Assembly (NCBI RefSeq): GCF_028583425.1 | Contig: NC_072796.1 | Span: forward strand, 122,237,464-122,301,463 | Source: Eublepharis macularius | Lineage: Eukaryota > Chordata > Lepidosauria > Squamata > Eublepharidae | DNA length: 64,000 nucleotides | Direction: 5' to 3' | In this document: piece by piece, positions 1 through 9,725 of the stretch | Layout: each line of letters begins with the position of its first letter | Numbering within the stretch: the stretch's first letter is position 1 | Notes under the pieces: generated by a model | The model's database searches: none | What the model saw: the letters and a program-made list of their open reading frames with translations, nothing else | Told to the model about the DNA's origin: nothing | Translations under genes and position numbers: made by a program

Positions 1-696
1 TACTGCCTAATTATTGCTCTAAATTGCCATCATTTCTCCCCAGCAACTAATTAAGAGTTGTTGTTAATATCTATATTACTTATCCTCCAACATTTCACTG
101 ATGGAAAGAGGGGTAGGACTGCAAGCATGAAGGATGCAACGAGCAATTCCATCTACAAGATTCTTTACTGTACGAAAGCAAGGCAATGGATCAAGAAGAG
201 ATTTTAATTTACGAATTAAAACAGCATCAATTACTTTGAGAAAACATCATCCAGAAAAGGTTTGTTTATCATTACCATTCCATCCCACCTTCCTTATGGA
301 ACTTAAGAAGGAGTACATAGAATTTCCAGGAAGTCCCCCAGCTAGGGCTGCCGGGTCCCCCAGGGCCCAAACCGGGGAATGCGGGGGGCAGGGGGGCACA
401 CAGGGGCATGCAGGAAGGGGAACTTACCATGTGCACACTCCAGAGCCTTTGTCGTTGCTCTAGGGATAACATCATTCCTGGCGCAATAAGGAAGGGAAGG
501 CCCCCGTACGGGAGTATTTTTGCTTAAAATGAGCCGATTTTAAGCAAACATTGTTGCGTCATTCCTGCTGTGTCAACAAAGGCTCTGAAGCATGCAGGAG
601 TGCACTAGGGAGCTCCCAATCTCATCCCCTGTACTTCCTCCCCCCCCCCCCGGCCAGGTAAGAGGCAGCAGGGTGAGGGCTGAGAGCAGGGTATCA
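1..696. other. Unassigned flank
   Basis: No gene or repeat family is recognised. The part from about 320 to 420 is G/C-rich with runs of C and G, and there is a poly-C run near 643-652. The short open frames here have no recognisable domain. Confidence 0.4.
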
Positions 697-986
697 GAGC
701 CAGTTTGGTGTAGTGGTTAACTGAGAGCCAGTTTGGAGTAGTGGTTAACAGCGCAGGACTCTAATCTGGAGAGCCGAGTTTGATTCCCCACTCCTCCACT
801 TGAAGCCAGCTGGGTGGCCTTGGGCTAGTCACAGCTCTTCCAGAGCTCTCTCAGCCCCACCCACCTCACAGGACATTTTGTTGGGGGATAATAATGACAT
901 ACTTTGTAAACTGCTCTGAGTTGGTGTTAAGTCGTCCTGAAGGGCGGTATATAAATTGATTATCATCATCATCATCATCATCATCA
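697..986 (+). repeat. tRNA-derived SINE with duplicated head and (ATC)n tail
   Basis: The body begins with a tRNA-like head (GAGCCAGTTTGGTGTAGTGG), passes through a B-box-like stretch near GAGTTTGATTCCCC and the SINE body (CCAGCTGGGTGGCCTTGGG), and ends in a 3' segment (GGGCGGTATATAAATTGAT) followed by an ATC/ATT microsatellite to 986. The head occurs twice, at 697 and 725, a partial tandem duplication of about 28 bp. Related copies lie in reverse orientation at 38820-39052 and 43966-44205. It resembles squamate (Sauria-like) SINEs known from memory. Confidence 0.8.
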
Positions 987-1794
987 CCCATTCCAACCAG
1001 GGGACCTCGGCACCCTACCCCAGCCAGGAAATCGTGGGCTGGGCCAGCCCAAGCAGAGTGGTCAAAGTCCGGTCCAAGGTCAGAGCATGAGTCCAAAGCC
1101 AGGGACGAGTTCAAAGTCCAAAAGCCAAGTCAAGAGGGTTGTAGGTCAGGTACCAATAAGGTCAGGGCTAGATGCAGGCAGAGACAGGGTATGGACCGAA
1201 AGCTACAGGAGCAAGGCAAGGTTCAAGGGAGTGGTTGCAGTGGTAGCAGAAATCCAGTGCATTGCTTCCACGCCTCCTGGTCTTCTGGGCTGAGTTTTTA
1301 TAGCTGCACTGGGCTTGTAGCCTGCTGCTTGGGAGCTATTCTGTGGTCACGCCTCCTCACTACCCACAAGCAGCTGGCATCGACTCAGGAGGTGTGTGCT
1401 TTGCCCTCTCTCCTCTAGGCTTGCCCTTAGCCCCCGTCTCCTGTGTTCCTAAGGTAGGGGCGATGCTGGAGGGCTGGGAGCGAGTGACTGGGTTCCATCA
1501 GTAGCTGTAGTGCTGGGAGTGTTCAATTGGGTTGCTGCGTCAGGGCTGGAGGATGTCGGTGGCTCTGGCCAAGCTGCTGGTTGTGAACTTGGATTGGCCC
1601 AATCAGCTGGCAGCTCTTCCTTCTGCATGCTGGCTTCCGCTGACTCAGCGCTGGTAACCTGCGGTTCTCCTTCTTCTGAAGGGTCCTGAGCAACACCGGG
1701 CTCCTCTTCCCTACTGCCGAGCCCAGGCTGGCCCACGACACAGGCACTAACCAGAGTCAGGCCTAGTTTAGCTTCCACAAGATTGTCTCTCTGG
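987..1794. repeat. Unclassified repeat-like stretch with reiterated GTCCAAA/GGTCAG words
   Basis: From about 1060 to 1200 the sequence reiterates short words such as AAAGTCC, CAAGTC and AAGGTCAG. From 1440 to 1790 it is a G/C-rich segment with an open minus-strand frame rich in Pro, Ser and Thr. I recognise no family or protein. It is probably an old transposon fragment, but this is not established. Confidence 0.3.
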
Positions 1795-2270
1795 GGTCCA
1801 AGATCAAGATAACCCAAAAGATGGCATTCCCCGTTACGATGTCTGGATGTCAAAGTTAGACAGTGAAGAAAGCTGACAGGAAGAATATTGATTCCTTTGA
1901 AATGCGGTGCTGGAGGAGAGTTTTGCGGATACCACAGACAGGCAAAAAGACAAATAAGTGGGTACTAGATCAAATCAAGCCTGAATTCTTCCTAGAAGCT
2001 AAAATGACAAGAATAAAGCTATCGTACTTTGGTCACATCATGAGAAGACAAGATTCTCTGGAAAAGTCAATGCTAGGGAAAGGGAGTAGGAAAAGAAGAA
2101 ATCCTAAAACGAGATGGCTTGACTCAACAAAAGAAGCCACGTCCTCCAGTTTGCAAGATCTGAGCAAGTGTGTTAATGACAGGATGTTCTGGAGGTCTTT
2201 CATTCATAGGGTCACCATAGGTCGGAGGCAACTTGACAGCAAGATTGCTATAGGCAGAAAGGCAGTCTGA
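1795..2270 (+). mobile_element. BovB/RTE-type LINE, C-terminal end of the reverse transcriptase ORF
   Basis: The plus frame from about 1863 to 2266 reads FEMRCWRRVLRIP, then TNKWVLDQIKP, LSYFGHIMRRQDSLEKSML, RKTRWLDS-like and FWRSFIHRVTIGRRQLDS. This order is the conserved end of BovB-type (RTE clade) RT proteins. The frame is open for about 130 codons but lacks the EN and catalytic RT domains, so it is a 5'-truncated dead copy. BovB is abundant in squamates. Clade assignment is from motif memory. Confidence 0.75.
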
Positions 2271-2274
2271 TCAG

Positions 2275-3097
2275 CCCTGCTCACATGATACAGTAAATGC
2301 CGCACATCCTTCTTGTACTTGTGTACATCCATGGGTAAGAAAGAGCCAGTGTGCATTTACAAGTGAAACTAGGGACTAGTCCCTGAATACATCTGTGGTT
2401 TCAGTCACACATTCAGCTGTACATGCATTCGTCTGTTTTCCTGTGTCTCTCCCCCCACCTCCGCTCTTCTCCTTTTGCTCCGGGGATTCTTTGCCAGTTG
2501 CTCTCTTGCCATCCCAAAGCTTCATGCTTTCTTCTGTTCCTCAGCAATGCCAAGGAAATGCTGGGAAAAGAAAGTCCATTTCAAGTGTTTACTCTAGTGC
2601 AATAATCGCTTCCTTTGAAGCGCTGCTCTGGACAGCTGCAGCAGGTCACCTTTGCTTGTACTAACATTGTGGAAAGCGCTAGGGTGCCTCCAAGCCCAGG
2701 TACAGACCAAAGGCCTGTCCAGTCAAAACAAGCATTTCATTTACTCTGCCATTCCAGTTGTGACCCGTTTTGACAAGGCCTTGGCCTTAAGCTGTTCACA
2801 AGCTGAGAGGGGGAAAAATGACTGTCACTGTTCAAGGTACAATATGATACCAGTGCTACAGTCACATCCTCTCCCGGCACAAAAATAGCTCTGGCTCTGT
2901 TTTGTAGAGAAGTAGCAGAGAGAGAAAGAGATAAAGAAGTAACATGAAAAAATTTGTTTTCCATTGATTGCATCCGTCATGGTAAGAAAATTCATTCCAA
3001 GGACTGCTCCTGGAAACTCACACTGCCATCATGTTAACAACTACCACTAGTCCGTTCACTCAATATCATACCAGCTATCTCTTCTGCTGCCACCAAA
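2275..3097. other. Unassigned flank
   Basis: No coding exon, RNA gene or repeat family is recognised. The open frames on both strands are short and compositionally unremarkable. Confidence 0.35.
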
Positions 3098-3482
3098 TAG
3101 GGTTGCCAGATGGGGTCCGGAATTATACCAGACCCAGGGGAGGGGGGGAGTGGCACCAACTTTTAAAAAAATATTCGGCATGACGACATCATTACCAGAA
3201 GTGATGTCATCTGCCTACCCACTTCCAGGCACCCCAGACTGGCCAGCCACTCCTAGGTGGTGCCACACAGCTGCAAGAGGCTGGTTGGGCACCCGGGCTG
3301 GCAGGCCACTTCCCCCACCTGGTAGTGGGGCTGTACAACCACAGGAGGCTGGTCAGCTAGGCTGAGCAACAGAGCAGGGGAAGGGAAGGGACCAAGTATC
3401 TGGTATCTGGGGAAAATTTTCCCCAGACAGTCCACCAAAATACCAGATTATCCTGGTGAAAACTGGATGCCTGGCAACCCTA
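3098..3482. mobile_element. hAT-like MITE with TAGGGTTGCCAG ends
   Basis: The left end reads TAGGGTTGCCAG and the right end CTGGCAACCCTA, an exact 10-12 bp inverted terminal repeat. Flanks ccaccaaa and ccatcaag agree at 6 of 8 positions, consistent with a decayed 8-bp target duplication. The interior holds the ATGACGACATCATTACCAGA type of sequence that recurs in related copies at 33931-34246 and 44468-44796. There is no coding capacity. Confidence 0.65.
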
Positions 3483-4261
3483 CCATCAAGTCCTGTTTCC
3501 CAGTATTAAGATAATTTAGTGTTGTAGCTGAGAAATAATTCCAAACCAACAAACAGAATGATCATGGATTTTTTTAAAATGCAGAAGCCAAGCCTCGTTC
3601 TCACAGAGGCTGTGGAGGAAAGTGGGATATAAATGAAGTAAATAAGTAAATTAATTACCAGAATAGTCAGAAAGAAATGTGGACCATACACAGCTGACAG
3701 GGTGTCCAAAACTTACCCCTCTCCTGTCTAAACAATCTGTAACATTTCTGTCACGTGCCAGCAGCTGATATTTTAATGGAAAGAGATGGAGGACATTTCA
3801 ACTTGTATTATTCTGTAGTACATTTGATGAGGGAAGCTTCCATGAGCATTTGGGGGAATTGAAGTCTGGAGTCTTTTGAAAGGAATGTTACATTTCTTAC
3901 CAATTAGCGATAGCCATTGCTAGTGCTACACAGTTTTTGCCAGCTGTGTAACTTCTCAGAACAAAGTGAAAAAGATGGAAAAGCAACACAAAGGAAAAGA
4001 ATTCATGCACGGTAGCTGTCACTCTGCCTTTTCATTTTTATGATTTTCATCTTTTGTTTATTTGCTTTCATTTTTCCAAAAGCCACCTTTTTCAGATTAC
4101 ACATCTCTCCTTCATATTCTCTTTCATCGGTGACTTTGTTCCTCAGCTTTCTTGAGGAATCCTTTTCAGACTTCAGATTTCTCAGAAAATATATTTGAGA
4201 GGCAAAGGCAGGCAAAGGCAGGCAAGCTGTCTTCTAAATTTTAGGGGGCAATGGTAATCAA
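3483..4261. other. Unassigned flank with a short SINE tail
   Basis: A GTGGGATATAAATGAAGTAAATAAG stretch near 3620 looks like the 3' tail of a SINE or L2-type element. Positions 4190-4222 contain three tandem copies of AGGCAAAGGC-type words. Nothing else is recognised. Confidence 0.35.
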
Positions 4262-4980
4262 CTTTTTTCTTTTATTTTTTTATTTACATCATTTATAGTC
4301 TGCCTTTCTCACTGAGACTCAAGGCGGATTACACAGTATGAGGTTAATACAATCAGTATTAAGTACATTTCAATACAACACCATAAGGTAAATAGATACA
4401 AGTTTGAAAGACAGCATTAGCAAGGATCCAAGGCAGAGTAGAAAAAACACTGGAGCAAAACAGAATCAATTCTAGGACTAACATTAGACAACATGGAGTG
4501 CTGGTTGTACATAGGAGTACATATTTAAAGCAGCAGATAATATGTAAGGCAAAAATAGTGATGAAGTCTATGATCCCCAATTCGTTAGTGAAGCCTTTGA
4601 GACCCCATCCCTACAATAGCCCTACAATTTAAGTAAAAAGCCTTTTTGAATAGTTCAGTTTTGCATCGTTTACGGAAAGCCAGGAGAGTGGGGGCTCTTC
4701 TGACTTCCTCAGGCAGGTCATTCCACAGGATAGGGGCCACCACAGGAAAGCCCTACGGGCTGCTGCTGACTTCACCTGTGTACAGCCTGGCACCTGCAGG
4801 AGACCCTGTTCAGATGAGCGAAGCTGCAGTGGAGGAATATGCAGCCTGCAAGGGGCTTCCCAATCACTTTTGTCCCCCTCCAATGCTCCTGGTCACTCAC
4901 AGAATTGTCAGCCTTCCGTTGTTTACTGATCTGAACAATAGAACTACATTATAGTGAGTAGCCAATACTGTGGTCTAAAA
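4262..4980 (-). mobile_element. L2-clade LINE 3' end
   Basis: On the minus strand the segment reads LRSSEQGLLQVPG, then ARRAFLWWPLSCGMTCLRKSEEP and LNYSKRLF, matching the order at the L2-type ORF end seen in the plus-strand copy at 48425-49010 ([38 protein letters not shown]). The 3' untranslated part, with the CTGCCTTTCTCACTGAGACTC-type sequence at 4300-4320, recurs at 41750-41780. Frames are broken by indels. Confidence 0.7.
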
Positions 4981-5056
4981 ATCCAGTACATTCTGTAGCC
5001 AGTGCCACTCCAGACCAGAACCTCGGGTTGTGCTCATGATCCACTTTGGGGCTCAG

Positions 5057-5483
5057 AGTCTCCCTACATGAGTCATCTGACACATGAAGAACACGTGTCG
5101 GGAGATGCAATGTTAGCTGGGAATTATAGTTTAAAAAGACAGAGCCGGCGGCAGGGCAAAGGCTTTGCTGGAGCTGTGTGAAGGGGCTATGAAATGCCAG
5201 AAGGGAAATTTCAGCCCATTATAACCTCTCCAGGTTCAAGACCAGCTCTGGAAAGCAACTTCAGCCCATTTCCATTCCTCGCTGTCCTCTGGTTGCAATC
5301 CCACACAGTTTTAGACTGGAGAGGTGAAATTGACAGAGCCTTCCCGGAGGTGAAGATGAAATTAACAAACCCTCTGAGGAGCAATTTCTGTTGGCTCTGT
5401 CTTTTTAAACTACGCTTCCTGGCGAACAGTGCCTCTCCCTACACTTGACGAACATGTGCCAAAGCATCTCATGTAGAGAGACT
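5057..5483. mobile_element. Long-TIR MITE, family A (copy 1)
   Basis: The ends are inverted copies of about 90 bp: the left arm opens AGTCTCCCTACATGAG and the right arm closes with its complement CTCATGTAGAGAGACT. Inside each arm, next to the centre, is a TTTAAAAAGACAGAGCC word or its complement. The element is flanked by ctcag at 5052-5056 and 5484-5488, an exact 5-bp direct repeat. No protein is encoded. Copies at 13219, 40241 and 53606. Confidence 0.75.
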
Positions 5484-5488
5484 CTCAG

Positions 5489-6802
5489 ACTGACCAGACC
5501 CTGCCATGACCTTATTAGACGCTATTAGACTTTGCTCAGGGTCCACCAATTTCCTCCAGGCTCTACCCTTAGTTATCAGGCAGCCCAGATTTTAGAAATC
5601 AAATGTTGCCAGTCCTACAGCAGACTAATGTGAAAAGTCCATGAACACATGAACCTGTTTCATTGATTTTAATTATATTCATTGTGTGATGTGTTCTTTA
5701 ATATTGTGTTCATTTCCGTTGCTTTCCATTCATCAGCCGTTTTATGCAAACTCACAAGGAAACTAAAACACTTTATGGGAGGAGTTTCATATGTTTCTTG
5801 GATGTTCTAAGGTAGCAATTCTCAAACTCTAGCAACCAGGAAACCCCTAGTTTAATTTTCATTTAAATTTTTGCAGACCCCGCCCACCCAGCCCTCCTTG
5901 CTTTCCGTGATATGCTGAACAACAATTTTAAAAGAGTGCACACAGTAAGCAGCATGGGGCTTTCCATCTTCTAGCATCCTCAAAATGGTTCCACTTTTAA
6001 AGCAAATTTAAGTAAAATGTTTGTACATGGTCAAGTCTCAAAGAGTAGCTGGGCCAAAAGACCCAGACTTAAGTTCTAATCACTCTCTCTTCTTGATTGA
6101 AAGGGACTTTGTGCTGGAGATAGAAAGCCTTATTCTCTGCAAACGTAAGTGAGGCAATCCGTTTTCAAAGAGACACTGCTTGCTTTGTAATGTTCTCCTG
6201 TACTTGCAGGCCAGGATCAGGGTACTTACTCAGGTTCCTTCTCTTAAGCCAAGTTTGCATAAGTATATTTCACTGGTTCAGTTCCCACACTGCAGCATTT
6301 TTTCCTGACTATCTACACCAAATTTGCTGCACAAATTGTAAGTAGTCGGCCCGGCCTCCGCCATCTTTAATAGTCATTTTAACATGGCTGCCTGTGATAT
6401 TAAATGGCACCAGGCCTCAGGATTTAAAATGGCAGCTTGTATTGCAGCCAGAGGACTGCCAGGTAATAGTTGCTGAGTCCCGCCCGGGAGACCCAGGCAT
6501 GAATGGAATGCCACATAGGAATGCAGAGAGATTCACGGTGATTAGATTTGCAGTCTCCCCAGCCCCTAAAGAATCCAGTGCAACAAACATCTCACAGAGT
6601 CATCCCCACTTAACGCATTCCTTTTCCTCCTTCCGTGATGAGATCTCCTGTCTTTGATTGAGGAGCTAATCAAATGACATTCATAAGTATTTACAGTTCA
6701 TCCCTGAGAAGGTACATTCCCCAACTAAATTCATCAACTTAGCTCTGGTGGACTTCATTAACATACTGCCCCTTTGTGCAGCACTAGAAACAATTTTGCA
6801 TT
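5489..6802. other. Unassigned flank
   Basis: No exon, RNA gene or repeat family recognised. The strand composition is ordinary for an A/T-rich reptile intergenic region. Confidence 0.35.
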
Positions 6803-6814
6803 ATTTTTCACACA

Positions 6815-6917
6815 TATTGTCGAAGGCTTTCACGGCCGGAGAACGATGGTTGTTGTGGGTTTTCCGGGCTGTATTGCCAAGACCATGGCAATACAGCCCG
6901 GAAAACCCACAACAACC
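6815..6917. mobile_element. Short Penelope-like terminal-repeat insertion forming a hairpin
   Basis: The insert starts TATTGTCGAAGGCTTTCACG and ends with two inverted arms of about 31 bp, GGTTGTTGTGGGTTTTCCGG and onward, followed after 9 bases by their complement. It is flanked by the 12-bp direct repeat atttttcacaca (6803-6814 and 6918-6929). The sequence matches the terminal repeat of the Penelope-like element at 20483-21136, so this is a severely truncated insertion of the same family. Confidence 0.8.
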
Positions 6918-6979
6918 ATTTTTCACACACCCCGGCAGCTACCAGTCAAGGCAATCAAGCCTTTTGTTAATTCCAGGAA

Positions 6980-7480
6980 TTGACCGTTGGAGCCTTTGTT
7001 TTAACAGCTAGGTGGGCCACCCCACCTCAGGGCACATTTTACCCTATAAAGAGTAGTGCCTTGGCCCATTCAAATTGTACACACTTATTGGATCCAAAGC
7101 GCTGTTCCCTTGAGGTTTGCCTTAAGCATCTTGCTCTCCTGGCTGAGAATGCTGGCATTTGAAGCTCTCCCTCTGCGGACTTCCCTGCTCTCCAGATAGG
7201 TAATATCGCTTTGCAACCCCTCAAATCTATTCCACCTTCACCACTGCTTTTCCTAGGCTTCTTGTGTGTTTGTTTGCAATCTTGTCTATGCATTTGCCCC
7301 TCGAATAAAACAATTATCCTTTAATTAAGAACACTGGCTTTGTGTATGTATCCTTGGGAAAGGACTCCATAAATTATTGGTGAACAAGATCCCGTGGTTA
7401 CCAGCCTCTCGCATAGCTGTCTTCCTTGCTTGCTAATTCCCCCACTCTATTTACTCACAAGGAGATCTTTCCAGGTAACA
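6980..7480 (+). mobile_element. LTR-retroelement remnant (LTR end and leader)
   Basis: A TATA-like CCCTATAAAG at about 7041, a polyadenylation signal (CGAATAAAACA near 7302) and a downstream leader with TTGGTGAACAAGATCC and TTGCTAATTCCCCCACTC suggest the 3' part of an LTR plus the primer-binding region. The leader resembles that at 16030-16095 (TTGGTGGAGATCCTGC, TATGCTAATTCCCCCAACTC). No gag or pol reading is visible. The exact LTR borders are not determined. Confidence 0.45.
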
Positions 7481-7852
7481 GAGTAGTCACAGGCCACTAT
7501 GCAGTTTTTCCCCACCTTATACCACAACTTTTTTTGCCATCCGCTGTTTCCCCATGCACGCTCTTTATTCCACTTTTGGTGTTCACCCCCCCCCCCCACT
7601 CCTGCCCCCTGCCAGCCCATTGCATTGTGATTGGCTACTCTACCCAGCCACTCCCTCTCCCCTCCTTTCCATTCTTTCCCCGTCCCCTCTTTCCTCTTTT
7701 TTTTTTTTTAAATTTAAGCCCCACGCAGGGTGGATGAATTGTTGGTTTGAAAGCAGACAGAGGGGAGTTCCCTTTTTATTCTTTTTGCTTTGGCATGGGT
7801 GGGAATATTGTATAGGAGACTAATTAACTGGGTATCAGAAATAAAGATTTTA

Positions 7853-9085
7853 GATACCCAGTTACGACATGCACTAACATTAAAAAGAACGTTTACAAAA
7901 TGATTTATCATTGGTATTTGACACCAAAGAAAATTGCGTTAGGGAATTTGAACATGTCTAATAAATGCTGGAAATGTAAAAAGCATGAAGGATCGTTGTA
8001 CCACATGTGGTGGACTTGTGAGGTAGCTAGGCAGTACTGGGGGGAAATAATAAGAGTGATAAGTGAGATTTTACAATTTCAAGTTAATAAGAACCCAGAA
8101 CTCCTGCTACTGAACTTGGGAATGGAGGATATTCCGGCACAATACAGGACATTGTTATTTTACATGACAGCAGCGGCTAGACTTTTGTATGCGCAAAAGT
8201 GGAAAGTACAAGAAGTGCCAACTATCGAGGACTGGATTTACAAATTGCTGTACATGGCGGAAATGGACAAAATGACAAGGAAACTGAGAGACCTTGATCC
8301 AGGACAGTTTAACATGGATTGGGAAAAGTTGAAGCAATATTTGGTGAAAAAATGGGAGGTGGGAGGAGAACTGTGGCAGTTTGAAAATTACTGAAATACA
8401 ACAAAAGAAGAGGGAAGTGACTTTACCGAGGGGAGGAGAGTTAAATGAGAAATTCTAAGCAAATATTTTATTTGACTACTATATATAGTATTAAGTAATA
8501 GAGGTGTTATTATAAGAATTATAAGGATAGAAATTAACTAATTTTATTTCTGGCAGATAATTGTATAATGGAGAAATTATATAACTAAAATAGAATGAAT
8601 ATAAGATAGAAGGAAGTAAAGAGCAACATATAGAGTACAAGTTAAATTGACTTACAGTGAATGTATACAATGCTTATAGAAGTACTTAAAGTTATGCAGA
8701 ATAAGGGACAAATTGTTTGCCCCATATTGACGAGACAAGAATGAAATAAGATAGAATATGGAGTACAAAATTAGACAAATGACTGTTATTATTGAAGAAT
8801 ATATGCCAGGAATGTAACATTTAGTTGATAAGTTAAGTGGGAAAGGGAATAGAGATAGCACTGTGTTATAATAGAGAAGCTTAGAAGAGAGTGAAAGTAT
8901 ATGTTTAATAGAATAAAATAAGTTTGAAATGAGTAGGGGGAAAAACGGATAAGGGGTTGGAAAACTGTTGGAAGTCAACAAAAGGGGGGGGGAAGGGAGG
9001 GGGTTAGAACTGGAATATTTAAAGGAAATTGATTGTAATAGATATTATAGTGATTTCTAATCCAATAAAAAAAATTTTTTTTTAA
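7853..9085 (+). mobile_element. 5'-truncated L1 LINE with 16-bp target site duplication
   Basis: The open frame to 8393 ends an L1-type ORF2: WYLTPKKIALGNLNMSNKCW, a CxxC-x-HxxxC zinc-knuckle-like motif (CWKCKKHEGSLYHMWWTC), then YRTLLFYMTAAARLLYAQKW and WKVQEVPTIEDW. An A/T-rich 3' UTR of about 0.7 kb follows, with an AATAAAA signal at 9064 and an A/T tail. The 16-base word agaaataaagatttta flanks it at 7837-7852 and 9086-9101, which defines the borders and marks target-primed insertion. RT and EN domains are lost by 5' truncation. Confidence 0.88.
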
Positions 9086-9101
9086 AGAAATAAAGATTTT
9101 A

Positions 9102-9540
9102 ATATGGAACTTTTAATATGGAATTTTAGATTCTCTTTTTATCCCATGGTGGACAAACAGATGCTTAGAGGCAACAGAGAAGGAGGCAAAAATGGAGCTT
9201 TGCCAGAGAGTCATTGCTGCTCCGATAAATGGTGCAAACGGCCACGTACAAGCTGATTCTTTTAGCTTGACTTCAGGGATAGTGAGGAGTTACGTCCTCA
9301 GTGCAGAAGAGCCTTTAGTTTCATACAGAAGAAATGAGTGTGCTCCAAACAACATCTACCTATTAGCAAGGAGATACAGCAATGCGAGCAACTGGTTTCA
9401 GGCCAAAGGAGCTCATGTAGTCTACACTTCTTGCCAACAACAGGGGGTCCACTCCATGAGGCTCCACTCCATGAGGCTAAACCAATTCACACAAATATCA
9501 GGGGGGATTGGATAGTTCCATTGTAATGTATGCAATACAT
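9102..9540. other. Unassigned flank
   Basis: No recognised gene. A 15-bp tandem duplication (CCACTCCATGAGGCT twice) sits at about 9449-9478. Confidence 0.35.
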
Positions 9541-9725
9541 ATATCAGAAGGATGGCTCAGTAGTAGAGCATCTGCTTGGCAGGCAGAAGGTCTCAGGTTC
9601 AATTCCTGGCATCTCCAGCTGAAAAGATCACGTAGTAAGTGATGTGAAAGAACTATGCCTGACAGTTTGGAGACCCACTGCCAATCTGTGTAGACAATAA
9701 TGGCCTTAACAGACAATGGTCTGGT
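9541..9725 (+). repeat. tRNA-derived SINE (second family)
   Basis: An A-box-like GGATGGCTCAGTAGTAGAGC and a B-box-like AGGTTCAATTCCTGGC are spaced as in a tRNA head. A body follows with GAAAGAACTATGCCTGACAG, AGACCCACTGCCAATCTG and GACAATGGTCTGGTTCAGTA. Degenerate copies occur at 17812-17965 and, inverted, at 44343-44465. The head lacks a foldable tRNA acceptor, so it is not a tRNA gene. Confidence 0.8.

Noticed and set aside
866..1114. Minus-strand frame with an aspartate run
   Set aside because: The run is the (ATC)n SINE tail translated; no real protein is indicated.
1449..1853. 134-codon minus frame as a gene
   Set aside because: Low-complexity Pro/Ser/Thr-rich composition, no domain, no splice context, in a repeat-like stretch.
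9541..9620. Possible tRNA gene
   Set aside because: A and B boxes are present but there is no acceptor stem; related degraded copies show it is a SINE.
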